Origin: Gracilinema caldarium
GTDB taxonomy: Bacteria > Spirochaetota > Spirochaetia > Treponematales > Breznakiellaceae
DNA: 64,000 nt
Assembly: GCF_029265695.1 (NCBI RefSeq)
Contig: NZ_JAJUHW010000007.1
Location: forward strand, 1 to 64,000
Direction: 5' to 3'
Below the pieces are notes generated by a model that was not told the origin of the DNA, did no database searches, and was given only the letters and a program-made list of their open reading frames with translations. This document shows positions 41,607 to 50,303 of the stretch, piece by piece. Both the position numbers and the translations under genes were made by a program. Every line of letters starts with the position of its first letter. The first letter of the stretch is position 1.

Positions 41607-44063
41607 CTACGGCGTAATTGCCGCGTCGGGACTGTGCCGCCGGGTGGCCGGATCGGACCGGCAGGAACCGGAAGGCGTCTTGGTAATCCAGTTATCGATG
41701 GGCTCCTTGTTCTGTAAAGCCCGCCAGACATCTTCTGCCCGTATGGGCATATGGGTCAGTTCAGCGCCGACCGCCGCATCGATGGCGTTGGCCAGGGCCG
41801 GGGCGACGGATATCATGGGGTGTTCACCGACTCCACGGGCACCGTAGGGACCGTCTAGCTGGGGGGTCTCCACCGCAATGGTTTCTATCGCTTCCGGCAG
41901 ATCCTTGGCGGTGGGTATCTTGTTGTCCGTAAAGGAGGGGTTAAGAAGGTGCCCCTGCTTATCGTAGATATAGCCTTCGCAAATAGCGGTCCCGAGGCCC
42001 TGGATCATTCCGCCGATAGCCTGGCCGCGCACCATGTCCTCGTTAATCACCTTGCCGACATCAAAGGCGCTCGCTATTTTCAGTATCTTGTATTCACCCG
42101 TTTCAGGATCCACTTCCACGGTAATGCCGTGGGCTCCATAGGTCCAGTCCAGTGCAGGATTTCCCTCGCCTGTTTCCTTGTTCAGGTTGCTGAGGCCCTG
42201 GGCTATGTACTGGCCCACCCCAATAAGCGGACCGCCCACACCGTTGCCGTTGGGGTACGCATAACCGATAGAAATGCTTGCCCAGCTTACCGCTTCCGAA
42301 GGATGGTGTTTTACATAGATCTTATCCCCGTCGTGGGCAAGGTCCGCAGGGTTTGCTCGTAGAATCTGGGCTGCCACTTCATAACCCTTTTTCAGGAGAT
42401 CCTCCGCGGCAAGAATACAGGCGTTTCCGGAAAGAATGAGTCCCTTGGAAGCCACGGTTTGCCAGTCGTAGGGATCCCGATCTGTGTCCTTTTCTACTGT
42501 AACCTTTACTTTTTCCAGGGGGAATCCTAAGCGCTCCGCCACAATTTGCTGGAAGGCGGTAGTGGAACCTTGGCCGATTTCCATGAGCCCTACGTTGACA
42601 TTCACCGTACCGTCACTGTTCATTTTAATGACAGCCGAAGTTGCCGTGAAGGACGGCATAGCTGGGGCCTTGTGCAAAGCTGCAATGCCCTTACCTATCT
42701 TTCTACCCGTCTTCCTCTCCCGCTCCTTTTCTTCTTCGGTCAGGGTGCCGTAGTTAATTGCGTTTGCAACCGCATCAATACACTTGAGGACGTTTCCCGT
42801 ATGTTCCTGGATAACTTCCCCCGTTAGGGTTGTTGATCCGGGTCGCAGGGCATTTTTTCGGCGGAATTCCAGGGGATCCATGCCAATAGCCTTGGCAACC
42901 AGTTCCATATGCCGTTCAAGACCCCAGTGGAATTCTACATGTCCGAAACCACGATATGCAGTCCCATAGGGCTTATTGGTATAGACCGTGTAGGCATCGA
43001 CCCAGGCATTGGGAATATCGTAGGGGCCATTAGCAGAATAGCAAGAAGCCCTAGTTACGTTCACCGCATAGTCAGCATAAGCTCCTGCATCCCAGTACAT
43101 GGTCATTTTCTGGGCAAGAATACGACCGTCTTTAGCAACACCGGTCTTGATACGATAAGTCAGAGCACTGCGGCATGGAAGGAGGGTAAATTCCTCTTCA
43201 CGGCTGGCCTGGAATTTTACCGGCCGGCCTCCGGCCTTTCTAGACAGCACCGCTGTCAAAGGTTCGATATGAATTCCTGCCTTTCCGCCGAAACCTCCAC
43301 CCACATGGGGTACCAGAACCCGCACCTTGTTTAATGGAAGCTTAAAGGCATAACAGAACAGGTTCCGCACCGTAAAGGGAGACTGGGCACTAGACCAAAT
43401 CGTAATTTCATCATCCTTACCCCACTGAACAATTGCGACATGGGTTTCCATGGGAACGTGTTGGACCGACGGATTGGTATATTCCCGTTCGATAATCCAC
43501 TCCGATTCGGAAAACCCCTTTTCCACATCACCCTTGCGCATCTTATTCCATGTGGCAATATTTGTCCCCGGCTGGGGAGAAAAAGCGGGCTTAAAATAAT
43601 CATATTTTCCCAGATCCGGATGGATGAGGGGAGCGCCCTCTTTGATGGCATCCATGTGGTTTAGGATCGGCTCCAGGACCTCGTATTCCACCTCGATAAG
43701 GTCTACCGCTTTTTTGGCGATTTCCAGCGTGTCCGCTGCAACCGCTGCAACCGCTTCCCCATAATGGCGGACCTCTTTTTTAGCCAGGATATCCTTATCT
43801 ACAATATATAAACCAAGCTTGTAATTAAGCTCCTCGCCGGTCAGCACCGCCCGAACCCCCGGCAGAGCCTGGGCCTTGGATACATCAATATGCTTAATTC
43901 GTGCCCGGGCATGGGGACTTTTTTTCACCTGAGCATAAAGCATACCCGGCAGCACTATATCGCTCACATACCTGGCAGCTCCGGTAATTTTTTCCACCGC
44001 CTCTTCCCGGCGGACCGCCTTGCCGACATATTTAAGAGTTTTGGGATCGCTATTTTCCAGCAT
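41607..44063 (-). CDS. xdhA: Xanthine dehydrogenase-family molybdopterin subunit
   Basis: The 818-residue catalytic subunit of a molybdenum hydroxylase. VPHVGGGFGGKAG (about 255-267), GTAYRGFGHVEFHW and the near-C-terminal GARGVGEHPM (with the base glutamate) are cofactor and active-site segments. The loop reads AYRGFG and not the AYRCSFR of CO dehydrogenase, so this is not a Cox enzyme. QHVPMETHVA replaces the usual substrate-pocket glutamate region, so the substrate may be a purine or another N-heterocycle. It is the last gene of the operon and overlaps xdhC by 14 bp. Confidence 0.88.
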   Translation of the reverse strand: MLENSDPKTLKYVGKAVRREEAVEKITGAARYVSDIVLPGMLYAQVKKSPHARARIKHIDVSKAQALPGVRAVLTGEELNYKLGLYIVDKDILAKKEVRHYGEAVAAVAADTLEIAKKAVDLIEVEYEVLEPILNHMDAIKEGAPLIHPDLGKYDYFKPAFSPQPGTNIATWNKMRKGDVEKGFSESEWIIEREYTNPSVQHVPMETHVAIVQWGKDDEITIWSSAQSPFTVRNLFCYAFKLPLNKVRVLVPHVGGGFGGKAGIHIEPLTAVLSRKAGGRPVKFQASREEEFTLLPCRSALTYRIKTGVAKDGRILAQKMTMYWDAGAYADYAVNVTRASCYSANGPYDIPNAWVDAYTVYTNKPYGTAYRGFGHVEFHWGLERHMELVAKAIGMDPLEFRRKNALRPGSTTLTGEVIQEHTGNVLKCIDAVANAINYGTLTEEEKERERKTGRKIGKGIAALHKAPAMPSFTATSAVIKMNSDGTVNVNVGLMEIGQGSTTAFQQIVAERLGFPLEKVKVTVEKDTDRDPYDWQTVASKGLILSGNACILAAEDLLKKGYEVAAQILRANPADLAHDGDKIYVKHHPSEAVSWASISIGYAYPNGNGVGGPLIGVGQYIAQGLSNLNKETGEGNPALDWTYGAHGITVEVDPETGEYKILKIASAFDVGKVINEDMVRGQAIGGMIQGLGTAICEGYIYDKQGHLLNPSFTDNKIPTAKDLPEAIETIAVETPQLDGPYGARGVGEHPMISVAPALANAIDAAVGAELTHMPIRAEDVWRALQNKEPIDNWITKTPSGSCRSDPATRRHSPDAAITP

Positions 44064-44541
44064 ATTTCAATCCCTCCTTCTTTTCTAACTGTCCTGTGGC
44101 ATCGAGAACCGCTTCTATTATCTGTTGGTAGCCTGTACAGCGGCAAAAGTTGCCCTCCAGACCTTCCTTTATTTCTTCCACCGTTGGTTTCGGATGATTG
44201 CGGATAAGCTCCCGGGCAGACATGATCATACCGGAGGTGCAGAAACCGCACTGTACCGCATTGTTTCTATCAAAGGCTTCCTGCAGCTTCGAAAGGGTTC
44301 CGTCCTTAGCTTCGCCTTCGATGGTTTCTATTTCTGCGCCATCGGCCTCGACTGCCAAGACCATACAGGAATTAACGGTTTTTCCGTTCATAAAGACCGT
44401 ACAGGCACCGCACTCTCCTGCCCCGCAGCCTTCTTTGGTACCCGTAAGGCCCAGATCTTCCCGCAGGAACCTCAAGAGGGTTCGATTTTCCGCCACATCC
44501 CGTTCATAAAGTTCACCGTTAATTTTTACTGAGATTTTCAT
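44050..44541 (-). CDS. xdhC: Xanthine dehydrogenase-family iron-sulfur subunit
   Basis: A 163-residue protein with two [2Fe-2S] clusters: the plant-type ferredoxin site CGAGECGACTV (about 43-53, with a fourth Cys downstream) and the helical site CGFCTSGMIM plus CRCTGYQ. It moves electrons from the molybdenum centre to FAD. Start ATG 44541 overlaps the stop of xdhB (ATGA); the longer frame from 44610 lies wholly inside xdhB and is not used. Confidence 0.92.
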   Translation of the reverse strand: MKISVKINGELYERDVAENRTLLRFLREDLGLTGTKEGCGAGECGACTVFMNGKTVNSCMVLAVEADGAEIETIEGEAKDGTLSKLQEAFDRNNAVQCGFCTSGMIMSARELIRNHPKPTVEEIKEGLEGNFCRCTGYQQIIEAVLDATGQLEKKEGLKYAGK

Positions 44542-45356
44542 TTCCGCACCTCCGTAAGCAGCCGTTTTACAAATACTTCTACCATAAATTCCCGGTATTC
44601 CTTGCTGCACCGCACATCGCTAATGGGACTGATTATTTTTCGAGTCGCCGCAACCGCATCTTCTACCGAAATGGAAGCCGGCAGATCCGGCGTTACCACC
44701 GGAGTCGGAGCGGCGGAACTTACGGCAATTCGGAGTACATCGCCCTTAATACTCACGGCAACTCCAATAATGCCCAGATCATGCCCGTTGATGCGTTTTA
44801 GTTTGCGGTAGGCGCCCTTTGCCCCTGCAGTTGTCGGCGGGATAATGATTGATTCCAGCACCTCTGCTGGACTCAATACGGTCTTTTTTACCCCCGTAAA
44901 AAACTCTGTAAAGGGCACCACCCTTGTTCCCTTGCTGGATGCGATGACCGCCTGGGCCCCTAGACAGAGCAGAGCCGGTGCCATGTCCGAACAGGGAGAG
45001 GCGTTGACCACATTGCCCATAATGGTTGCCCGGTTCCGTACCTGGTAACTTGCCAGGTCATGGCCGCATTCCTGGAGGAGCGGATAATGATCCCGCACGG
45101 CCTGGTTCTTTAGTATTTCGTTGATGGTTACCGCGGGCCTAAAAACAAGTCCTTCAGTGGGACTGTAGGTAATCCCCTCGTAGCCAGATACCTTTTTTAT
45201 ATCCACCACAAGCTGGGGCTTCATAACCCCGTTTCTAATATTAACCAGCAAATCGGTCCCCCCCGCCAGGACCTTTGCATTGCCTTCATGGTCATCCAGA
45301 ATCTTAAAAAGCTCCTGTTTTGACCTTGGCCCTGCATAAGAAAATTGATGCAGCAT
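44538..45356 (-). CDS. xdhB: Xanthine dehydrogenase-family FAD subunit
   Basis: A 272-residue FAD-binding subunit. KVLAGGTDLLVNIRNG (about 27-42) and the TIMGNVVNASPCSDMAPAL region are the FAD-binding motifs of the CO dehydrogenase-flavoprotein family. It should reduce NAD+ or another acceptor. ATG 45356 with AAAGGAGG upstream is taken as start. It lies 14 bp downstream of the preceding carbamate kinase gene's TAA region. Confidence 0.9.
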   Translation of the reverse strand: MLHQFSYAGPRSKQELFKILDDHEGNAKVLAGGTDLLVNIRNGVMKPQLVVDIKKVSGYEGITYSPTEGLVFRPAVTINEILKNQAVRDHYPLLQECGHDLASYQVRNRATIMGNVVNASPCSDMAPALLCLGAQAVIASSKGTRVVPFTEFFTGVKKTVLSPAEVLESIIIPPTTAGAKGAYRKLKRINGHDLGIIGVAVSIKGDVLRIAVSSAAPTPVVTPDLPASISVEDAVAATRKIISPISDVRCSKEYREFMVEVFVKRLLTEVRK

Positions 45357-45369
45357 AGCGCCTCCTTTT

Positions 45370-46314
45370 TTATAGTACAAATCTCGTACCCGACTCTCCC
45401 CGCAGAGAGCGGATTATATTTTCCGAATTGGTTATAATTGCTTCCTTGCCTCCGTTCTTAAGGTAATCGATGACAGCCTTCACCTTGGGCTCCATGCTGC
45501 CCTTGCCAAACTGACCCTCTTTCAGGTATTGCTCTGCCTCCGCTATGGTGAGCTTATCGAGCCAGCGGCGGGTAGGTTTGGTAAAGTCTAGGGCAACCTT
45601 TTCCACCTCTGTGGAGATGATAAAAAGGTCAGCTCCGATAGACGAAGCTAGCACGCTGGATGCAAGGTCCTTGTCGATAACCGCTTCCAAGCCAGAAATA
45701 GTGCCGTCCTCGGCTTCTGCAACAGGCACTCCGCCGCCACCAACGGCGATGACCGTCTCGCCCTGTTCCAGAAGTTCCCGGATTATGCTTTCCTGGATTA
45801 TACGTTTGGGCCGGGGGCTCGGCACGACCCGCCGCCAGCCGCGGCCAGAGTCTTCCACCACGGACCAGCCGTCCTGTTCCTGCCGCATTTTGGCGGTGGC
45901 CTCGTCCATAAAGGAACCAATAGGCTTGGTCGGATTCTTAAAAGCCGGATCATTGGCGTCCACCACCGTTTCGGTGACCAGGGCCACCGCCCGGTTGGGC
46001 ATGCCCCGGCGGCGGAACTCGTTATACAGGGAGGTCTCAAACATGTAACCGATCGAACCCTGGGTATTACTGCCGATATAATCAAGCGGCGCAGGAGGCA
46101 CCTCCTTGGCACTGATTTCGTTTTTCCGGAGTAAAAAACCTACCTGAGGACCGTTTCCGTGGGTTATCGCCACCGAATACCCAGCCTGTATAAGATCGAC
46201 AATATAGGGAACCGTGAACCGAACCGATTCAAACTGGTCCTGAAGACCTGTCTTTTTTGGATCCCGGATCAGGGCATTTCCGCCCACGGCAACTATTGCA
46301 ATTTTTCGTGCCAT
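45370..46314 (-). CDS. allK: Carbamate kinase (AllK/ArcC-type)
   Basis: A 314-residue amino-acid-kinase-fold enzyme: carbamoyl phosphate + ADP to carbamate + ATP. IVAVGGNALI at the start, ITHGNGPQVGFLL (about 48-60), VIAVGGGGVPV and AVIDKDLASS are carbamate-kinase motifs. ATG 46314 has AAGGAGG upstream and overlaps the stop of the DUF2877 gene. In E. coli the allantoin pathway ends with such a kinase taking carbamoyl phosphate from oxamate carbamoyltransferase. The same partnership is expected here because all the subunits lie in the same operon. Confidence 0.92.
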   Translation of the reverse strand: MARKIAIVAVGGNALIRDPKKTGLQDQFESVRFTVPYIVDLIQAGYSVAITHGNGPQVGFLLRKNEISAKEVPPAPLDYIGSNTQGSIGYMFETSLYNEFRRRGMPNRAVALVTETVVDANDPAFKNPTKPIGSFMDEATAKMRQEQDGWSVVEDSGRGWRRVVPSPRPKRIIQESIIRELLEQGETVIAVGGGGVPVAEAEDGTISGLEAVIDKDLASSVLASSIGADLFIISTEVEKVALDFTKPTRRWLDKLTIAEAEQYLKEGQFGKGSMEPKVKAVIDYLKNGGKEAIITNSENIIRSLRGESGTRFVL

Positions 46315-47339
46315 CAAGACCTCCTTTGTTCCACCGAGGCAATTCCAAACAGGAAACCGGTGGCACTGTCCAAACCGGAACTGTGCCCGTATTGGGCAAG
46401 CTGGACAATTTCTTGGCGGATATCCTGGGATGGGTCAACAAAGGCTTTCGCAAAGCGCACCAGAATGCTGCTGAATCGGCCCAGGCTTGCCATATATAGA
46501 AAACTTTTAGAAACAATACCGGTCCTGTCTCTCGGATCCGTGATTGTGGAGGGGACAGTCCCCAATGTGGCCGCAATCCCCCATAACCAGGTCTCTACTG
46601 CTAAAGCACTTATCTGCTCTTCATAATCAGGATGGGCTGCGTACATGAGGAGGGCTATGGCAAGGCCGCAGAGAAAATCGTCCCCCGAAGGAGTTAAGCC
46701 CTGGCCGAGGCCAAGCAGCTTAAGCGAAGCCGTCAAAGCTACAGAGGGTGAACCGGCGACTAGAGAATTGCAAAGTGTATTTGCAACAGATTCAAACCGG
46801 CCGCTATACCCACTCGTTTCTTCAGGAAGAAAATTCACCAGGTGCTCTTTGGAAAGCCAGCGAAGCTCCGTATTTTGTTCCGCCTGGAGTGCTTCCAGGG
46901 CTATTCCGGCTTCCTCCAGCCGCTGCTCCAGCATTCCTGCACTAAGCGCCAGTGGGGGCGGACATTCATCAACCTGTGAATTCTTCTTAATATGATCAAA
47001 GCTTATTGAAATATGAGAACCGAACGAGAGGGTTTGTCCGTTAAATCTGCCGGCAATCCCAGGTTCTAGACTTAAGGCGTTGAAACGAACCGCTTGGCTC
47101 CCAGAACCGGCAACAAGGACCGATAGGGGATGCAGAAGAGCAGGCTGTGTAACCAGGGTATAGAGAATCGGTTTATCAGGTACAATAAGATTCAGCGCAT
47201 TGGTATATACAGAATGTACCGTGCATTCAAAGGGTTCCGAGGGGAATAGGGAACCTGCAATGTAGGCATCTATTCTGCTCACTGGACCGGACCAGCATTC
47301 AGTACTTTCCGATCCCTGGCTATACCAAACCGTGCGCAC
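46314..47339 (-). CDS. allH: DUF2877 protein, AllH-like subunit of carbamoyltransferase
   Basis: A 341-residue DUF2877 protein. SVALTASLKLLGLGQGLTPS and GDDFLCGLAIALLMY (about 205-240) form the family signature; a separate, more variable N-terminal half precedes it. E. coli AllH (YlbF) is one of three proteins required for oxamate carbamoyltransferase activity, together with FdrA and YlbE; all three are represented in this operon. It overlaps the GntR gene by 20 bp and the kinase gene by 1 bp. Confidence 0.85.
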   Translation of the reverse strand: MRTVWYSQGSESTECWSGPVSRIDAYIAGSLFPSEPFECTVHSVYTNALNLIVPDKPILYTLVTQPALLHPLSVLVAGSGSQAVRFNALSLEPGIAGRFNGQTLSFGSHISISFDHIKKNSQVDECPPPLALSAGMLEQRLEEAGIALEALQAEQNTELRWLSKEHLVNFLPEETSGYSGRFESVANTLCNSLVAGSPSVALTASLKLLGLGQGLTPSGDDFLCGLAIALLMYAAHPDYEEQISALAVETWLWGIAATLGTVPSTITDPRDRTGIVSKSFLYMASLGRFSSILVRFAKAFVDPSQDIRQEIVQLAQYGHSSGLDSATGFLFGIASVEQRRS

Positions 47340-48000
47340 GGATAAGCGCTTCCTTTAGGGCGTTAGATACCTTGTCCTTGCCCCATAGTATGTTCTCCCG
47401 GGTTAATTCCTTCGCCCTCTGCACATCGCAGTGCTCTAGAGCAGCAAGGATCTCCAAATGGTCCTGGCAAGTTTTTTTAAGCCGCTCAGGATCGGTAATG
47501 TCCGAAAGCCGTACAAAATGTATGCTCCGGTCTATATCTTTTAAAATTTTCTGCATTACCCTGTTTCCCGCTTCCGCAGCCAGGGCTTCGTGAAAGTGTT
47601 CGTCTTCTAATGCTGCTTCATGGGCCATGGCCGGCAGGGCGTCCAGCAGTTCCTTCCAGCGCTTTCTGAGCTGCCTAAGAATTCCAGAGCTCATACCGCG
47701 TTCACAGATTTGCTCAATAACCGCCAGTTCCAGTACGAGCCGGGTATCGTAGAGGTCCTCCAGTTCCTGCAGGTCAATCTTGCGAACCCGGTACCCCTTT
47801 CGTTCTGCCTTGTCCACAAGACCCGCCTCCGCAAGCATGTTCAGAGCCTCGCGGATAGGACTGCGGCTTACCCCGAATTCCACACAGAGTTCTTCCTCGG
47901 TAAGCCGATGGCCAGGCGGATAGAGCCATGTGCGGATCCGTTCAGATAATGATTCATACACTTCTGCACTAAGATTCCTTCCGCTCCGTCCGTCTGCCAT
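47320..48000 (-). CDS. GntR-family regulator (FadR/FCD subgroup)
   Basis: A 226-residue regulator. The N-terminal winged HTH (RIRTWLYPPGHRLTEEELCV, then SRSPIREALNMLAEAGLV) and the C-terminal FCD ligand domain (about 80-215, with DEHFHEALAAEAGN and the metal-binding His/Asp set) are clear. It is encoded within the operon, so it is probably an autoregulator responding to a pathway intermediate. The TTGTATACAA palindrome at the operon promoter is a typical FCD-type operator. Confidence 0.9.
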   Translation of the reverse strand: MADGRSGRNLSAEVYESLSERIRTWLYPPGHRLTEEELCVEFGVSRSPIREALNMLAEAGLVDKAERKGYRVRKIDLQELEDLYDTRLVLELAVIEQICERGMSSGILRQLRKRWKELLDALPAMAHEAALEDEHFHEALAAEAGNRVMQKILKDIDRSIHFVRLSDITDPERLKKTCQDHLEILAALEHCDVQRAKELTRENILWGKDKVSNALKEALIRAHGLV

Positions 48001-48009
48001 CAGATCCTC

Positions 48010-48393
48010 CTATTTAAACACGAATACTTTAACCGGCTTGCCAGGCCGTTCGTCGGACTCCTCCACCGTGGCGGTGAGCTTCATCCCAATAACAGGATTT
48101 TCCACCTCAAGCCGTCCCGATGCCCGCAGTCCATTTTCGAACTGGACTATACCAAAGAGGAGATACTTTTTGGTATACCCTTCGGGCAAATTCCACGCCC
48201 TGGTCCAGGTAAGCAGTGTGCAGGGGCCTTCGAGATCGAAGGTTTCCCAGCCCTTACCGGTTACCGGATCCCGACGGGCGCTGCATTTTGAACAGATCAT
48301 CGGTGCCGGATAATAGATGGCCCCGCAACTTTGGCATTTATAGGCCTTTATTTTGGGGGCCTTTACTTCGTATTGGCTAAAATCGATAAACAT
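48010..48393 (-). CDS. DUF35 OB-fold/zinc-ribbon protein
   Basis: A 127-residue protein with a rubredoxin-like zinc ribbon (YKCQSCGAIYYP ... MICSKC, about 19-37) followed by an OB fold (about 50-125). DUF35 proteins are obligate partners of thiolase-fold enzymes, for example in archaeal thiolase/HMG-CoA synthase complexes and in the steroid aldolase Ltp2-ChsH2. It lies 9 bp downstream of the thiolase-fold gene, so a complex is almost certain. Confidence 0.88.
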   Translation of the reverse strand: MFIDFSQYEVKAPKIKAYKCQSCGAIYYPAPMICSKCSARRDPVTGKGWETFDLEGPCTLLTWTRAWNLPEGYTKKYLLFGIVQFENGLRASGRLEVENPVIGMKLTATVEESDERPGKPVKVFVFK

Positions 48394-48402
48394 ATCTGCC
48401 CC

Positions 48403-49602
48403 CTATTCCTTTGCGCAAATCACCGCTACGACGTTGTTGCCGAATCCGCCGAAATTGACGGACATGCCGTATTTGGGGTCCTTTACCTGGCGGCCCGGTT
48501 CAGCTTCGCCCCGGAGCTGGCGGACCAGTTCTACTACCTGGGAAACCCCGGTAGCGCCAACAGGATGACCCTTGGATTTAAGCCCTCCCGATGTGTTAAT
48601 GGGAAGCCGGCCGTCTATTTTTGTCTCTCCCTTCCGGACCGCAAGATAACTCTTGCCCCGCTCAAAGAAACCAACCTCTTCACTGATGGCCAGTTCCAGA
48701 ATGGAAAAGGCGTCATGGAGCTCGGCAAAAGAGATGTCCTGGGGGCCTACCCCAGCCATTTTGTAAGCCTTTTCGGCTGCAATCCGAACCGCATTAAGCT
48801 GGAGCGGATCCTTCCGGTTGTGGACACAGTGGGTGTCGGTAGCGCTGGCAATGCCCGCTATCCGGATGGGCTTTTTCTTAAAGTCCTTGACCCGGGGGCT
48901 GTCCATATTGACCAGCAAGACCGCCGCAGCACCGTCCGAAACGGGACAGGTGGAATACATTCGCAGGGGTTCAGCCACATAGTTGTTGACCACCTCTGCT
49001 TCGGGACCATCGGCAATGGCTTCGATATTAACCGGCGCCTGGATATGGGCATATTTGTTTTTGGCTCCGTTGTCATGGTTTTTAACCGCCAACAGCGCCA
49101 GGTCCCGTTCGGTAAGACCGTATTTTTCCATATAGAGCCGGGTAAACATACCGCCGAAGGCCGGCAAGGTAAGACCCATGTTGTACTCTGCTTCCTGGTG
49201 CAGCATGGTGGCCACAATATCGGTGGACATCCAGCCGCTTACTTTGCGCATGACTTCGCCGCCTACCACGAGCACCACATCGCACATACCGGAGGCAATG
49301 GCCATATAGCCGATTTTGATAGCGCTGGCCCCGGAAGCAGGCCCGTTTTCTACCAGTTCAGCGGGTACAGGCTCCATGTCCATACGGCTAATGAGAGAAG
49401 AGGCTACGGCAGATTGATGAACAAACAGGCCCGACGCCATGTTTCCCACAATGACCTGGTCAATTTCTTTTCTCTTTTCTAGATAACCCGCATCCTGGAG
49501 GGCGTCGGTGGCTGCATAGGCCATGACGTCCGCCAGATCGTATTCCGATGAATTTCCGAACCGGGTGTGCCCGATTCCAACAATACCGACTCTGGCGGCC
49601 AT
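48403..49602 (-). CDS. Thiolase-fold protein lacking the nucleophilic cysteine
   Basis: A 399-residue SCP-x/archaeal-type thiolase homologue (VGIVGIGHTRFGNSSEYDLA at the start). The late active-site motifs are kept: LHDAFSILE and GGLKSKGHPVGATG with its His. The position of the catalytic Cys (VEAACASG in ordinary enzymes) reads VENGPASG, so Cys is replaced by Pro, and the last motif is NFGGFGNN with no Cys. It therefore cannot use the normal acyl-enzyme mechanism. By analogy with Ltp2, which works as an aldolase with a DUF35 partner, a C-C lyase role is possible. It is encoded in the purine/ureide operon. Confidence 0.88.
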   Translation of the reverse strand: MAARVGIVGIGHTRFGNSSEYDLADVMAYAATDALQDAGYLEKRKEIDQVIVGNMASGLFVHQSAVASSLISRMDMEPVPAELVENGPASGASAIKIGYMAIASGMCDVVLVVGGEVMRKVSGWMSTDIVATMLHQEAEYNMGLTLPAFGGMFTRLYMEKYGLTERDLALLAVKNHDNGAKNKYAHIQAPVNIEAIADGPEAEVVNNYVAEPLRMYSTCPVSDGAAAVLLVNMDSPRVKDFKKKPIRIAGIASATDTHCVHNRKDPLQLNAVRIAAEKAYKMAGVGPQDISFAELHDAFSILELAISEEVGFFERGKSYLAVRKGETKIDGRLPINTSGGLKSKGHPVGATGVSQVVELVRQLRGEAEPGRQVKDPKYGMSVNFGGFGNNVVAVICAKE

Positions 49603-49605
49603 AGC

Positions 49606-50292
49606 TTACCTCTTAAATCCTGGAATTTGCGGATATTCGCTGGGCATAATGAGCTTTTCGGCGGACTTAAGGTCTTCTTCTGAGACAGGCCTTGTACCGG
49701 TGCATTTTACAGCCTTTACATCGTTCCAGAGCTTCCGGGTCAGCACATAGGTGGGAACACCACCCAATTCGTGCCGGACCTGGGGATACAGGTGGGACCG
49801 GTCTTCCAGCTGATATTCGATCATCCATCGCTTAAACCCATTGGGGCTTTCAGCCACAATGTACACCTCATCTTCCCCGAGGATATCGATATGATGTTCC
49901 ATTTTTGCCGCAAAAAGCTGGGCTCCGACCCTGAGACCCCGTTTAATGGTAAGGGTATGAAGGCTCATACCGAGCTTGTCATCCACATGGCGACTTGTGA
50001 CGATACCGGCAATGACGCCGTTAATTGCGCCGACAATGACAAATTCGTTGGCAACCCGGTAGCGGTACCAGCCAAGAATTTCCGAATACATACGGGCGGC
50101 TACAATGTCATAAAAGTCCGCAGCAACACCGATAAGGGGGGCTACGGTACCGAGCAGTACACCGACTTCGTCCCGGCGGGCCTCGCGGACTACCATTTTT
50201 TCGCCCGAAGCCAGGGTAATTACCTTGGGAGGATAGGGCTTAAGCTCTACCTCGGGGGGTCTCAGTTTTTTCTCCATCTCATCGATTGCCAT
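49606..50292 (-). CDS. Operon protein of unknown function (possibly GNAT-like)
   Basis: A 228-residue protein I do not recognise. After a Pro-rich start, residues about 30-190 have an alternating pattern that includes VREARRDEVGVLLGTVAPLI, EFVIVGAINGVIAGIVTSRH and GLRVGAQLFAAKMEHHI; this recalls an acetyltransferase-like (GNAT) fold without its clear acetyl-CoA loop. It lies 12 bp from the cyclase gene and 3 bp from the thiolase-fold gene, so it must belong to the same process. Confidence 0.7.
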   Translation of the reverse strand: MAIDEMEKKLRPPEVELKPYPPKVITLASGEKMVVREARRDEVGVLLGTVAPLIGVAADFYDIVAARMYSEILGWYRYRVANEFVIVGAINGVIAGIVTSRHVDDKLGMSLHTLTIKRGLRVGAQLFAAKMEHHIDILGEDEVYIVAESPNGFKRWMIEYQLEDRSHLYPQVRHELGGVPTYVLTRKLWNDVKAVKCTGTRPVSEEDLKSAEKLIMPSEYPQIPGFKR

Positions 50293-50303
50293 GATTTGCT
50301 CCT

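Noticed and set aside
41607-45356. CO dehydrogenase (CoxLMS)
   Set aside because: The large subunit has AYRGFG in place of the Cox AYRCSFR loop, and the gene context is purine/ureide-like.
48331-49482. 383-codon open frame on the plus strand across the thiolase-fold gene
   Set aside because: It is antisense to a gene with clear family motifs, has no ribosome site or recognisable domain, and reflects codon bias of the real gene.
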